A stretch of DNA of 7,771 nucleotides, taken from positions 1 to 7,771 of the forward strand of contig DAOVNN010000132.1 of the NCBI GenBank assembly GCA_030630165.1, in the 5' to 3' direction. Below, one piece after another: positions 1 to 5,788 of this stretch. The notes beneath the pieces were generated by a model, which was not told the DNA's origin, did not search any database, and was given only the letters and a program-made list of their open reading frames with translations. The translations under genes and the position numbers were made by a program. Every line of letters begins with the position of its first letter. Position 1 is the stretch's first letter. Source of the DNA: Candidatus Krumholzibacteriota bacterium. Its GTDB lineage: Bacteria; Krumholzibacteriota; Krumholzibacteriia; Krumholzibacteriales; Krumholzibacteriaceae.

Positions 1-222
1 CCTCCACTGATCATTGATGCGGATACTGTACTGTCCTTTTCTGTCCCCGAACAGCTTCTCCAGCCTGTTACCGGGGGGAATCCTCAGATCCTCGATTGCC
101 GCCGCCGCATCAATCATGATGAGTTTTCGTAGTGCGACCCTCTGCAGGCTGAGCGGCAGCTTCCGGATCCTTATCCGCTGAAAAACCCTTTCGGTGTCTC
201 TATCCCTTAAGGACCTGATCAT
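1..222 (-). CDS. higB: HigB-family (RelE-like) toxin, C-terminus cut by window edge
   Basis: The 74 visible residues begin MIRSLRDRDTERVFQ and end at the window edge with GDRKGQYSIRINDQWR. This matches the HigB / 'plasmid maintenance system killer' family: an N-terminal MI-x-SF/L-R-x-(K/D)-x-x-E-R-x-F start, a middle R-K-L-x-x-(I/L)-D-A-A stretch (residues 32-41) and the hallmark G-D-R-K-G-x-(Y/W)-S-(I/V)-x-(I/V)-N-x-Q-W-R near the C-terminus. HigB toxins are ribosome-dependent mRNA endonucleases with the RelE fold. A typical protein is about 92 residues, so roughly 18 residues plus the stop lie outside. The antitoxin gene higA normally follows the toxin and would also be outside. ATG at 222 is the only usable start, because an in-frame TAA lies 12 nt upstream. 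No Shine-Dalgarno precedes it, and the promoter -10 sits almost against the start codon, suggesting a leaderless message. Family assignment is strong; activity and the presence of HigA are inferred. Confidence 0.87.
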   Translation of the reverse strand, partial: MIRSLRDRDTERVFQRIRIRKLPLSLQRVALRKLIMIDAAAAIEDLRIPPGNRLEKLFGDRKGQYSIRINDQWR

Positions 223-225
223 GTC

Positions 226-257
226 ATTATATTAACGCAGCACGTTAATAACGTCAA
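226..257 (-). promoter_or_regulatory. Sigma70-like promoter of higB, predicted leaderless
   Basis: Read on the minus strand, a TTGACG -35 box (252-257) is followed by exactly 17 nt and a TAATAT -10 box (229-234). A perfect TATAAT lies 3 nt further on (226-231), at a looser 20-nt spacing. Transcription would start about 7 nt after the -10, at or within a base or two of the higB ATG (222). The absence of any ribosome-binding sequence fits. This is a prediction from consensus matching only. Confidence 0.6.
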
Positions 258-266
258 GCGTTATTA
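230..266. promoter_or_regulatory. Two overlapping palindromes, candidate HigA operator
   Basis: Two perfect inverted repeats share the same geometry: 8-bp arms and a 5-nt spacer. The first is TATTAACG-N5-CGTTAATA (230-237 / 243-250). The second is TAATAACG-N5-CGTTATTA (246-253 / 259-266). Their centres are 16 bp apart and they overlap by 5 bp. Inner half-sites are nearly identical (WTAACG / CGTTAW). The first covers the -10 and spacer of the higB promoter; the second covers the -35. Toxin-antitoxin operons are commonly repressed by their antitoxin at such sites, so binding by HigA is a reasonable inference. HigA itself is not in the window. Confidence 0.6.
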
Positions 267-298
267 TCTCCATTCCGGCTTCTAAAGCATAATTAATG

Positions 299-327
299 CC
301 TGTATACCCGGTTACCACGGATACAGG
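299..327 (-). terminator. Hairpin over the stop codon of the barrel gene, weak terminator candidate
   Basis: Perfect 7-bp arms CCTGTAT (299-305) and ATACAGG (321-327) flank a 15-nt loop that contains the TAA stop (312-314) of the upstream gene. A few further C-G pairs can form inside the loop. No T-run follows on either strand, so this is not a standard intrinsic terminator. It may only protect the mRNA 3' end. Confidence 0.25.
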
Positions 328-1475
328 TCGAAGGTGAATCCCAGCAGTATCCTCTCTTCCCTTTCGAAGAATGGGAGTCTGCGCCCCCAGTCGACCGCCA
401 GCTCGAGATCGGGATGGTAAGAGCGGCCCCTGGGCTTCGCCAGCGCGTTCCTGAGCAGGAGCCTCACCCTCGCGCGGTGCCAGTACTGCCACTCTTCGCT
501 GCCGGGATAGCATGCTTCCATACCGTACGAGAGCTGCAGGCTCGCCGCGAGGGTCCAGGTGATCCTCGCGATGAGCAGCGGGCCTCCATCCGGGAGCTTC
601 CCTCCTGCCTCGGTAGAGTCGTACCAGGCGTATCCCGCCCCGACGTCGATCCCCTTGAAGACGCTCACCGCGTGCCTGTTGATGCGGTCGAAGAGGTTGT
701 CGAGCCGGACGGTCCCGGCACCTCTCGCCGAAGAGGCGGTACGTATCGATCCGTAGTAGGGCGACTCGCGGTCGTACGTGTATCCCCCCTCGAAGCTCAG
801 CCGCACCGGCCCTGTCCATCCCCGCACCACCGCGTCGATCCCCGTCCTCAGTCTCGATGTGGTCCTCTCAACGCTCCCGCTCGTATATGTGGTCCCATCA
901 TGTGTGAAGAACGGGATGACGGAGAACCGTCCCCGCCCGAAGACCGGCTCGACGGCAATATCGGTCGATCCTCTCGAAGATGTAAAGTCGTATCCGACCG
1001 ACAGTCTGTTGAACCTGTACTCCTCGCCGTACGCGGAGAAGGCCGGAGCGACATGATCGCGAAAGAACTCTGCAGCCCCGCCATCGACGGGCGACGGCTC
1101 CTTACCCGCCGGATCGCATACCGGTCCGAACTCCTTCGCCGATGCGCCCCTTCCGTATAAGACCCGGTAGCACCTTTTCCCCTTGAGCTTTCCCGAGGAG
1201 AGGACGACGAACCTGCCGCTCTCACCCCCCGATACGATCTCGACCCTCGATGGATTGAACGATTGACCAGTGGCGCCGTCCGTGATGACGAAATCGCGCC
1301 GACTGAGCTCACTCGATTCGAATGTGTCCGCGGCCGAGGAGAGTCCCAGCTCGACCCAGTAATGTCCCCTCTCGAAGAAGACGGCGCACTCGCCCGTGAA
1401 ACCGGGTCCGGCCGAGACGCGCACGGCAGCGAGCAGTCCCGCTGCCATTAGAGCGCAGATGGTGGTCTTTCTCAT
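312..1475 (-). CDS. Predicted outer-membrane beta-barrel protein of unknown function
   Basis: A 387-residue protein I do not recognise by name. It starts with a clear Sec signal peptide: MRKTT, a hydrophobic stretch at about 6-18, then VSA-GP with probable cleavage after Ala22. Residues 23-120 read as a beta-sandwich-like N-terminal domain (strands around YWVELGLS, FVITDG, RFVVLSSGK, CYRVLYG) with Cys30, Cys102 and Cys120. From about 150 onward the sequence alternates polar and hydrophobic residues with many aromatics and Gly (RLSVGYDF, FSVIPFF, VRLSFEGGYTY, GAGYAWY, LQLSYGMEA, LELAVDW). It ends GFTFDLYPW, and a final aromatic residue after an amphipathic strand is the usual signal for BAM-assembled barrels. 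The start is supported by GGGAG 7 nt upstream. It overlaps the stop of the 102-aa gene by 4 bp (ATGA), implying translational coupling. Localisation is inferred; any transport or adhesion role is unknown. Confidence 0.7.
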   Translation of the reverse strand: MRKTTICALMAAGLLAAVRVSAGPGFTGECAVFFERGHYWVELGLSSAADTFESSELSRRDFVITDGATGQSFNPSRVEIVSGGESGRFVVLSSGKLKGKRCYRVLYGRGASAKEFGPVCDPAGKEPSPVDGGAAEFFRDHVAPAFSAYGEEYRFNRLSVGYDFTSSRGSTDIAVEPVFGRGRFSVIPFFTHDGTTYTSGSVERTTSRLRTGIDAVVRGWTGPVRLSFEGGYTYDRESPYYGSIRTASSARGAGTVRLDNLFDRINRHAVSVFKGIDVGAGYAWYDSTEAGGKLPDGGPLLIARITWTLAASLQLSYGMEACYPGSEEWQYWHRARVRLLLRNALAKPRGRSYHPDLELAVDWGRRLPFFEREERILLGFTFDLYPW

Positions 1476-1780
1476 GACTCATCTCCCTTCCCGGCAGCGC
1501 CGGCGCGAAGGAGATGCTCGGCAAACTGGACAAAGCTCTCGCGCCTGTCGTAGTGGGCGACAGTCTTCCCCCCCACCCCGGCAGATTCACCTAGAGCTTC
1601 GAGGATGTTTTTGAGCGTCTCGCTGTCGGGGATGTACTGCGCCTCAAAATCGCTTATCGGTGGCGGTTTTTCCGCTTCTACGTATACTTTGAGGAAATCT
1701 TTACTGCTTATCCCGGTCCTCGAGGCAAACGCATCGGCGATCTCACTGTAGATCCAGTTCCTTCTCTCCGTCCAGCTCAT
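1472..1780 (-). CDS. Hypothetical 102-residue soluble protein, first gene of a two-gene unit
   Basis: An unrecognised small protein starting MSWTERRNWIYSEIAD and ending AAGKGDES. It has no signal peptide, membrane segment or cysteine. It is rich in charged residues and probably mostly helical (residues 4-17, 55-66, 83-94), with a Pro-rich turn (KPPPISDF) near the middle. An upstream in-frame ATG (1792) would add MEGF, but I prefer ATG at 1780 because GGAGG lies 5 nt before it, inside the would-be MEGF codons. The stop codon overlaps the start of the downstream barrel gene by 4 bp, so the two are very likely co-translated. A cytoplasmic small protein coupled to an exported barrel could be regulatory or coincidental; the sequence does not decide. 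Reality of the gene is supported by the RBS, the overlap and an upstream promoter; function is unknown. Confidence 0.68.
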   Translation of the reverse strand: MSWTERRNWIYSEIADAFASRTGISSKDFLKVYVEAEKPPPISDFEAQYIPDSETLKNILEALGESAGVGGKTVAHYDRRESFVQFAEHLLRAGAAGKGDES

Positions 1781-1785
1781 GAACC

Positions 1786-1790
1786 CCTCC
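1786..1790 (-). promoter_or_regulatory. Ribosome-binding site fixing the start of the 102-aa gene
   Basis: GGAGG on the minus strand lies 5 nt before ATG 1780 and inside the four codons that would follow the alternative ATG at 1792. It therefore favours the shorter protein. Confidence 0.6.
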
Positions 1791-1842
1791 ATGTGACAGT
1801 AATGCCGGCAGATCGATCGTTATTTCAGGTTGCTGGAAAGAG

Positions 1843-1872
1843 ATATTAATACAACTGCAGCCGATGTGGCAA
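1843..1872 (-). promoter_or_regulatory. Candidate promoter for the 102-aa / barrel unit
   Basis: On the minus strand, TTGCCA (1867-1872, 5 of 6 to the -35 consensus) is followed by 18 nt and TAATAT (1843-1848, 4 of 6 to the -10 consensus). The predicted start near 1836 gives an untranslated leader of roughly 55 nt before ATG 1780. It lies downstream of the structured segment at 1961-2155, so the unit could be transcribed without it. Confidence 0.42.
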
Positions 1873-1960
1873 GAGAGAGGTCGGTGATCAGAAGAGATAT
1901 AGAAACGGGATGAGATATCGCTCGCCCTGAGCCTCGATGCGGAAGGACGGTATTGAACAT

Positions 1961-2155
1961 AAAAAAATGCCGTCTGAAAACGACCTTAGCTCCATGGAAG
2001 TGTAAAGCGATCCTAAGGGACTCTCACCGGAGCGTTGCTGGTCGAACCTGACGAATCAGGTGGAAGTCCTCTCCCGATAAGCGGCTCATCTCCTAGGGGA
2101 AGAGATGGGGTTTTTGTGGTAGGAAGGAAAAAACTCCCGTTATATCCAGACGGCA
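1961..2155 (-). ncRNA. Candidate structured non-coding RNA of unassigned class (strand uncertain)
   Basis: A non-coding segment with dense base pairing. A perfect 9-bp long-range stem (TGCCGTCTG 1968-1976 with CAGACGGCA 2147-2155) closes 188 nt. Inside are a 6-bp stem (1984-1989 with 2013-2018) and a three-way junction. The junction has an outer arm at 2018-2026 with 2061-2069 (9 positions, one imperfect pair on either strand), a small arm (AGC/GCT at 2031-2039 with flanking CC/GG), and an arm CCTGA/TCAGG (2047-2060). A further hairpin lies at 2085-2109. Two points favour the minus strand: the last arm then has a UUCG tetraloop, and seven T's directly follow the closing stem (1967-1961). The plus strand is favoured by the terminator at 2085-2115. 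The segment sits between the response-regulator stop and the 102-aa gene. It could be an independent RNA, a processed 3' end of the kinase operon or a leader element. I see no match to TPP, SAM, cobalamin, glycine, c-di-GMP, 6S, SRP, tmRNA or RNase P signatures. Confidence 0.4.
2085..2115 (+). terminator. Intrinsic terminator-like hairpin, plus strand
   Basis: An 8-bp stem (2085-2092 with 2102-2109, one G-U pair on the plus strand, mismatched on the minus) with a 9-nt loop is followed by GTTTTT (five T's, 2111-2115). No protein gene on the plus strand precedes it. It would therefore terminate either a plus-strand small RNA starting near 1960-1980 or stray antisense transcription heading into the regulator gene. 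Confidence 0.42.
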
Positions 2156-2299
2156 AAACCAAACGATATTTGTTTATCTCTTTTCCTTACACGACCTCCG
2201 AGTTGTCGTAGTGCCGGGTACGTAAAAAACCCTGTCGTCCGCTGATGTCTGTATTTTCCGTTGTTTTTTTCTACCCGAATGCCTTTTGCCCATATCTGT

Positions 2300-2313
2300 T
2301 GACTAATTAATCA
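2300..2313. repeat. 14-bp near-palindrome in the intergenic gap, possible operator
   Basis: TGACTAATTAATCA is a dyad with six of seven pairs matching and no spacer. It lies in an AT-rich patch about 65 bp beyond the response-regulator stop. It could be a dimeric regulator site, but no well-placed promoter accompanies it. The spacing does not fit FNR/CRP or NarL heptamer consensus sites. Confidence 0.22.
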
Positions 2314-2367
2314 TAACGAAAACCGGCAAATATTACTATAGGGATTTTGACCTATTTTCACAGGCTT

Positions 2368-2390
2368 CTCGAGACGGATCACCGCTCGAG
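2368..2390 (-). terminator. Strong hairpin across the response-regulator stop codon
   Basis: CTCGAG (2368-2373) and CGG (2375-2377) pair with CCG (2382-2384) and CTCGAG (2385-2390). This gives nine base pairs with one bulged base and a 4-nt loop. The TGA stop (2379-2381) is in the loop and the adjoining arm. A third CTCGAG copy follows at 2391-2396, so an alternative pairing exists. No T-run follows on the minus strand (next bases AAGCCTGTG), so it is more likely a 3'-end stabiliser than an intrinsic terminator. Confidence 0.35.
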
Positions 2391-3047
2391 CTCGAGATCT
2401 ACGAGGCCTATCTGGATCGCGTAACGGACCAGCCCCGCCGTCTCGTGTATGTCGAGTTTGTTCATGATATTAGCGCGATGGTTCTCCACCGTCTTGACGC
2501 TGATGAACTTTTTCTCCCCTATTATCTTGCTCGTGTATCCCTCGGCGATCAACTGGAGGATCTCCCTCTCCCTGTTGGTCAGCCTGCTGAACTCGTCTTT
2601 CGCCTTCCCCGACTTCTTGTGCTTCTCGTATTTTTCAAGCGCGTCGCTCGGCACCTCGGAACTGAGATAGAACTCCCCGTCCATGACTGTCTCGATAGCC
2701 TTGAGAAGGATACTCACGTCCTCTCCCTTGACCACGTATCCATCAGCGCCCGCGTCGAGCGCCCCGAAGAGGTAGTTCTCCTCGTTGTGTATCGTCAGGA
2801 TTATCACCTTCGTGCCGGGAACGTCCTTCTTGATGCGGGTCGTCGCCTCTATACCGCGCATTATCGGCATGCTGATATCCATGATAACAACATCGGGCGA
2901 GAGCTCGATCGCACGTGATATGGCGTCCTGTCCGTTGTCGACTTCGCCGACGACCTCGATGGATTCCTCCTCTACAAGCCTCCTGATGCCCTGCCTGAAC
3001 ATCGTGTGGTCCTCGGCAAACAGTACCCTTACTTTATTTTTCATCAT
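2379..3047 (-). CDS. NarL/LuxR-family two-component response regulator
   Basis: A 222-residue DNA-binding response regulator of normal family length. The receiver domain (about 5-122) has the acidic pair Glu12-Asp13, phosphoacceptor Asp57 (in VVIMDISMP), Thr85 and Lys107 (in GYVVKGE), all expected for an active phospho-switch. A charged linker (about 135-150) leads to a GerE/LuxR helix-turn-helix (about 152-215) with LTNREREILQLIAEG and ISVKTVENHRANIMNKL, where the recognition helix binds DNA. The nearest named relatives by pattern are NarL, DegU and UhpA types. The gene starts inside the 3' end of the kinase gene (14-nt overlap), so the two are translationally coupled and almost certainly cognate partners. 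Two adjacent ATGs exist; the second (3044) has the better RBS spacing. Target genes cannot be read from the window. Confidence 0.93.
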   Translation of the reverse strand: MMKNKVRVLFAEDHTMFRQGIRRLVEEESIEVVGEVDNGQDAISRAIELSPDVVIMDISMPIMRGIEATTRIKKDVPGTKVIILTIHNEENYLFGALDAGADGYVVKGEDVSILLKAIETVMDGEFYLSSEVPSDALEKYEKHKKSGKAKDEFSRLTNREREILQLIAEGYTSKIIGEKKFISVKTVENHRANIMNKLDIHETAGLVRYAIQIGLVDLELER

Positions 3048-5595
3048 GCTCCTCCATCGGTATTGATGCGCGTATCCTTGTCCCTTTGCCCGGGGCGGAA
3101 ATTATCCTGAACCCGCCTCCCATTCCCTCGAGCCGTTCACGCATATTTATAATGCCGAGTCCTTTCCCTCTCGATTCTTTTCCTCTGGGGGAAAACCCCC
3201 TGCCGTCATCCTCGACCACCATGATCAGGTCAGGATAACCGCGGATGATCCTCACCGTTACATTCTTCGCTCCGGCATGCTTGACTACATTCGTGAGCGC
3301 TTCCTGTGCGACGCGGTACATCGTGAGCGCCTCGTCCCCGATCAGTTTGCCATCGAACCCGGTGATCACGAGTTCGACGTGGAGACTGTCGCTCTCGATG
3401 AACTTATCGATGTAAGATCGCAGCGCGGGGCGGAGCCCCAGATCCTCCAGTACTGCCGGATGGATCGAGTACGACATCTTTCGAACGCTCTGTGTAAGCT
3501 CTTTCAGTTGCCCTTTGATCTTGGCAAGAGTCTCCTTGGGCTTATTCTCGCAGGATTCAACCTCGGTTTCAAGAAAAAGAATCTCCGCGTTTATAGCAAC
3601 GAGGTCCTGTCCCAGCTCGTCGTGGAGCTGCAGGGCCATCTGGTTCCTCTCCTGCTCGAGAAGGCCGATAAGACTCATCGTGAGCTCCTTGAGCTTCCGC
3701 TCGTGCCATTTTCTGTCTGACAGCAGTTCGCGCCTTTCGAATTGCAGGGCGACCTGGCTTCTTACGATCTCGAAATAACGCATCTTTTCGGGCTTGAGGT
3801 CACGCTCCTTCCCGTAACCGATCATATAGATGGCTTTGGGCCTGTTCCTTACGCTTACCGGGAACATGACCGTCTGCAGTACTCCGAGGCGTCTTATCTC
3901 ATCCACCCTGTCCCGGGGATGTCCTCCGGCCTCTTCGAGCACGATGACCTTGCCTTCTTCGATTATCCTGGCCATGGTTGTTTCGCCGATCGACGTATGC
4001 ATATATTTCCCGGAAAGTTCCTCTGGCACATTCCTCGTCGCCAACAGAACTATCTCACGGGACTTTTCATCGACCAGTGCGACGCCTGCCAGCAACGCTT
4101 CACTGTTCTCGAGCATCGCATCGAGCACTTCTTCCAGGATCTTCGAACCTTCCGTCTCCGTGTCGAATATGTCCCGTATCCTGTTGACCGCGGCGAGCTC
4201 CCTGTTTCGCCTCGCGAGCCCTATCTCGGCCGTTTTCCGGTCGTTGATATCCTTTACCGCGATCATACCCCTCGGGTATCCATCCTCGGAAGGCGCCAGC
4301 GGTTTGGCCATCGCCTCTACCCATACGGGATCGCCCGATTTCGAGATCATCCTGAATTGGAGCGGCTCGATCGGCTCCTGCGTCTTCAGGTGGGAAAGGA
4401 CTTCCATGAGTACCGGGAGGTCCTCGGGGTGGACGACACTGAACTCATTGAGCATCCCGGCGAGCTCTTTTCTCGAATAGCCCGTTATCTTCTCGAAGGC
4501 GCCGGCCATCCATTCCCTGCGCAGAGAACCGTCGGGAAGGAGCTCGGCGACGAATGTATAATCCGAGGTCATCTCCGATATCATGCGGTATTTCTGTTCC
4601 GATTCGATCAGCGCTTCCTGGGCCTTTTCCCTTCCCGTCATCTCGTCTCTCAGCTGCTTGTTGACATCTTCCAGTTCCGCCGTTCTCTCCCTCACGAGCT
4701 CCTGGAGACGGTCGCGGTGCTTCTTGAGCTCCCTCGCAGTGGTTACTCTCTCCGTGATGTTCTCCGTATGGACCATCACCGTATCGGGCGGAACGAATAC
4801 GTACTTTACCGAAAGGTTCCATATCTCCCCGATCGCCTTGTTATCGTATTCTCTCTCGACTTCGATCGTCTCTCTCCTGGAAAAGCATTTTTCGAAGTCC
4901 TCGATGATCTGAGGCCTGTCATCGAACAATTCACCAACGGACTTGCCGATATCATCGATCGCATGCCCCTTTGTTATCTCGATGGCAGCGTCGTTATAGT
5001 CCTGGAGAATGAGGGCGCCGTCCCGGGCTCTGAATATATATGTCGGGACATGCAGGGCCTTGAAGAGTGTCTTCACGTACTTTTCGCTCTCACGCAGCGA
5101 TCTCTCAGCATCGAGCCGCTCGCTTATCTGTCCGGCCAGCATCTCGTTCGTATCCTCGAGCTCCGAAGTCCTCACCTTTACGACCTCTTCGAGCCTGTCG
5201 CGATATTTTTTGAGATCGTCGCGTGCATTCTCGAGGTCTGTCACATCCCTGAACATCACGAGGACTACGGGAGGGCCGCCGCCCTCGATGGAATTGATCG
5301 AGATCTGGAACACTCTCTTCGTTCCCTCTACTTCGATGGTCTTCCTCGTTACAAACCGGTAACCCGGCCCGATGTCGTCCTTGATGTCATCAATCATGGG
5401 ACGCAGCTCGGGGCTGTCGATCACCGATTCCTTCTGACCGGTGTAATCGATATCGGAATCGAGGCGGTGCAGCGACTTCCAGGCCCCGTTGCAATAGATG
5501 AATCTTTTTTCGGAATCGAAGAGAGCGATCGCGTCATTTGCGTGATCGAGTCCGCCGATTATCTTTTTCAGCCGTTCAGTCTCTTTCCGGTCCAT
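3034..5595 (-). CDS. Soluble PAS-PAS-PAS-GAF sensor histidine kinase (HisKA_3 / NarX-DegS type)
   Basis: An 853-residue sensor kinase with no signal peptide or membrane segment, so it senses a cytoplasmic cue. Domain order: PAS (about 12-120), coiled coil (124-172), PAS (173-285), coiled coil (286-335), PAS with PAC-like end (337-455), GAF (470-620), HisKA_3 dimerisation domain (640-715), HATPase (750-848). The phospho-accepting His is His658 in ALQLHDELGQDL, the HPK7-type H box. The N box has Asn769 in EALTNVVKHA, the G1 box is DDGRGF (796-801) and the G2 box is GKGLGI (810-815); all are intact. The two coiled-coil linkers are clearly related (KKYRDRLEE... and KKHRDRLQE...), showing an internal duplication of a linker-PAS module. 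ATG 5595 has GAGAGG 7 nt upstream. HPK7 kinases pair with NarL-type regulators, as the overlapping downstream gene shows. No cofactor ligand can be assigned to the PAS or GAF domains. Confidence 0.94.
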   Translation of the reverse strand: MDRKETERLKKIIGGLDHANDAIALFDSEKRFIYCNGAWKSLHRLDSDIDYTGQKESVIDSPELRPMIDDIKDDIGPGYRFVTRKTIEVEGTKRVFQISINSIEGGGPPVVLVMFRDVTDLENARDDLKKYRDRLEEVVKVRTSELEDTNEMLAGQISERLDAERSLRESEKYVKTLFKALHVPTYIFRARDGALILQDYNDAAIEITKGHAIDDIGKSVGELFDDRPQIIEDFEKCFSRRETIEVEREYDNKAIGEIWNLSVKYVFVPPDTVMVHTENITERVTTARELKKHRDRLQELVRERTAELEDVNKQLRDEMTGREKAQEALIESEQKYRMISEMTSDYTFVAELLPDGSLRREWMAGAFEKITGYSRKELAGMLNEFSVVHPEDLPVLMEVLSHLKTQEPIEPLQFRMISKSGDPVWVEAMAKPLAPSEDGYPRGMIAVKDINDRKTAEIGLARRNRELAAVNRIRDIFDTETEGSKILEEVLDAMLENSEALLAGVALVDEKSREIVLLATRNVPEELSGKYMHTSIGETTMARIIEEGKVIVLEEAGGHPRDRVDEIRRLGVLQTVMFPVSVRNRPKAIYMIGYGKERDLKPEKMRYFEIVRSQVALQFERRELLSDRKWHERKLKELTMSLIGLLEQERNQMALQLHDELGQDLVAINAEILFLETEVESCENKPKETLAKIKGQLKELTQSVRKMSYSIHPAVLEDLGLRPALRSYIDKFIESDSLHVELVITGFDGKLIGDEALTMYRVAQEALTNVVKHAGAKNVTVRIIRGYPDLIMVVEDDGRGFSPRGKESRGKGLGIINMRERLEGMGGGFRIISAPGKGTRIRASIPMEEHDEK
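3051..3055 (-). promoter_or_regulatory. Ribosome-binding site of the response regulator inside the kinase gene
   Basis: GGAGG, encoded within the kinase codons for Met-Glu-Glu near its C-terminus, lies 3 nt before ATG 3047 and 6 nt before ATG 3044. The 6-nt spacing favours starting at 3044, which would remove one Met from the listed protein and make the phosphoacceptor Asp56. Confidence 0.5.
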
Positions 5596-5683
5596 TATCC
5601 GGCCTCTCTGCCGTGCGGGTCATGCAAGTACCTGTCGAAAGTAATAATAACATAAGTCGGTACGCGAGTGGATGAAAGACTGC

Positions 5684-5712
5684 TTGACCCTCCGCTGGCT
5701 GTCGATTACAAG
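5684..5712 (+). promoter_or_regulatory. Candidate promoter of the thi4-type gene
   Basis: TTGACC (5684-5689) is followed by 17 nt and TACAAG (5707-5712, 4 of 6 to the -10 consensus). It lies 77 nt upstream of the ATG in the divergent intergenic region. It would give a leader of about 70 nt containing the hairpin at 5729-5752. This is a weak-to-moderate consensus match. Confidence 0.35.
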
Positions 5713-5728
5713 TGGATTATCGTAACAC

Positions 5729-5752
5729 CGCGGGCAGGCAGAACTGTCCGCG
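5729..5752 (+). promoter_or_regulatory. GC-rich leader hairpin upstream of the thi4-type gene
   Basis: CGCGGGCAG (5729-5737) pairs with CTGTCCGCG (5744-5752) in a 9-bp stem with one G-U pair and a 6-nt loop. It ends 22 nt before the GGGAGG ribosome-binding site (5775-5780). There is no T-run after it, and none of the conserved TPP-riboswitch core sequences is present. It may affect mRNA stability or be a protein-binding site; its role is unknown. Confidence 0.35.
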
Positions 5753-5788
5753 TCTTCATCAAAAGACCATAGCCGGGAGGACCTTGCG

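Noticed and set aside
232..819. 195-codon minus-strand frame overlapping the barrel gene in another frame
   Set aside because: Arg-rich shadow composition and no RBS. It would also run through the higB promoter palindromes.
414..1160. 248-codon plus-strand frame opposite the barrel gene
   Set aside because: Arg/Pro/Ser-rich composition typical of a shadow frame, with no RBS. The opposite strand has a signal peptide and coupled neighbour.
1961..2155. Known riboswitch or housekeeping RNA (TPP, SAM-I, cobalamin, glycine, 5S, 6S, SRP, tmRNA)
   Set aside because: Local look-alikes exist (for example CTTATC...GAGAG as in SAM-I, CGGTGAGAGTCC as in cobalamin, CCACCTGAT as in 5S). The ordered conserved cores of these families are absent.
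2299..2340. Plus-strand promoter from TTGACT with TATTAC or CTATAG
   Set aside because: The spacing between the boxes is about 26 nt or more, too long for sigma70, and no plus-strand gene follows.
3742..5655. 637-codon open frame on the plus strand
   Set aside because: It lies antisense to the well-supported histidine kinase gene and its translation has no domain-like pattern. Long antisense frames are common opposite GC-rich genes with biased codons.
5684..5788. TPP riboswitch upstream of the thi4-type gene
   Set aside because: The leader is too short and shows neither CUGAGA nor the ACCUGA-type TPP core.
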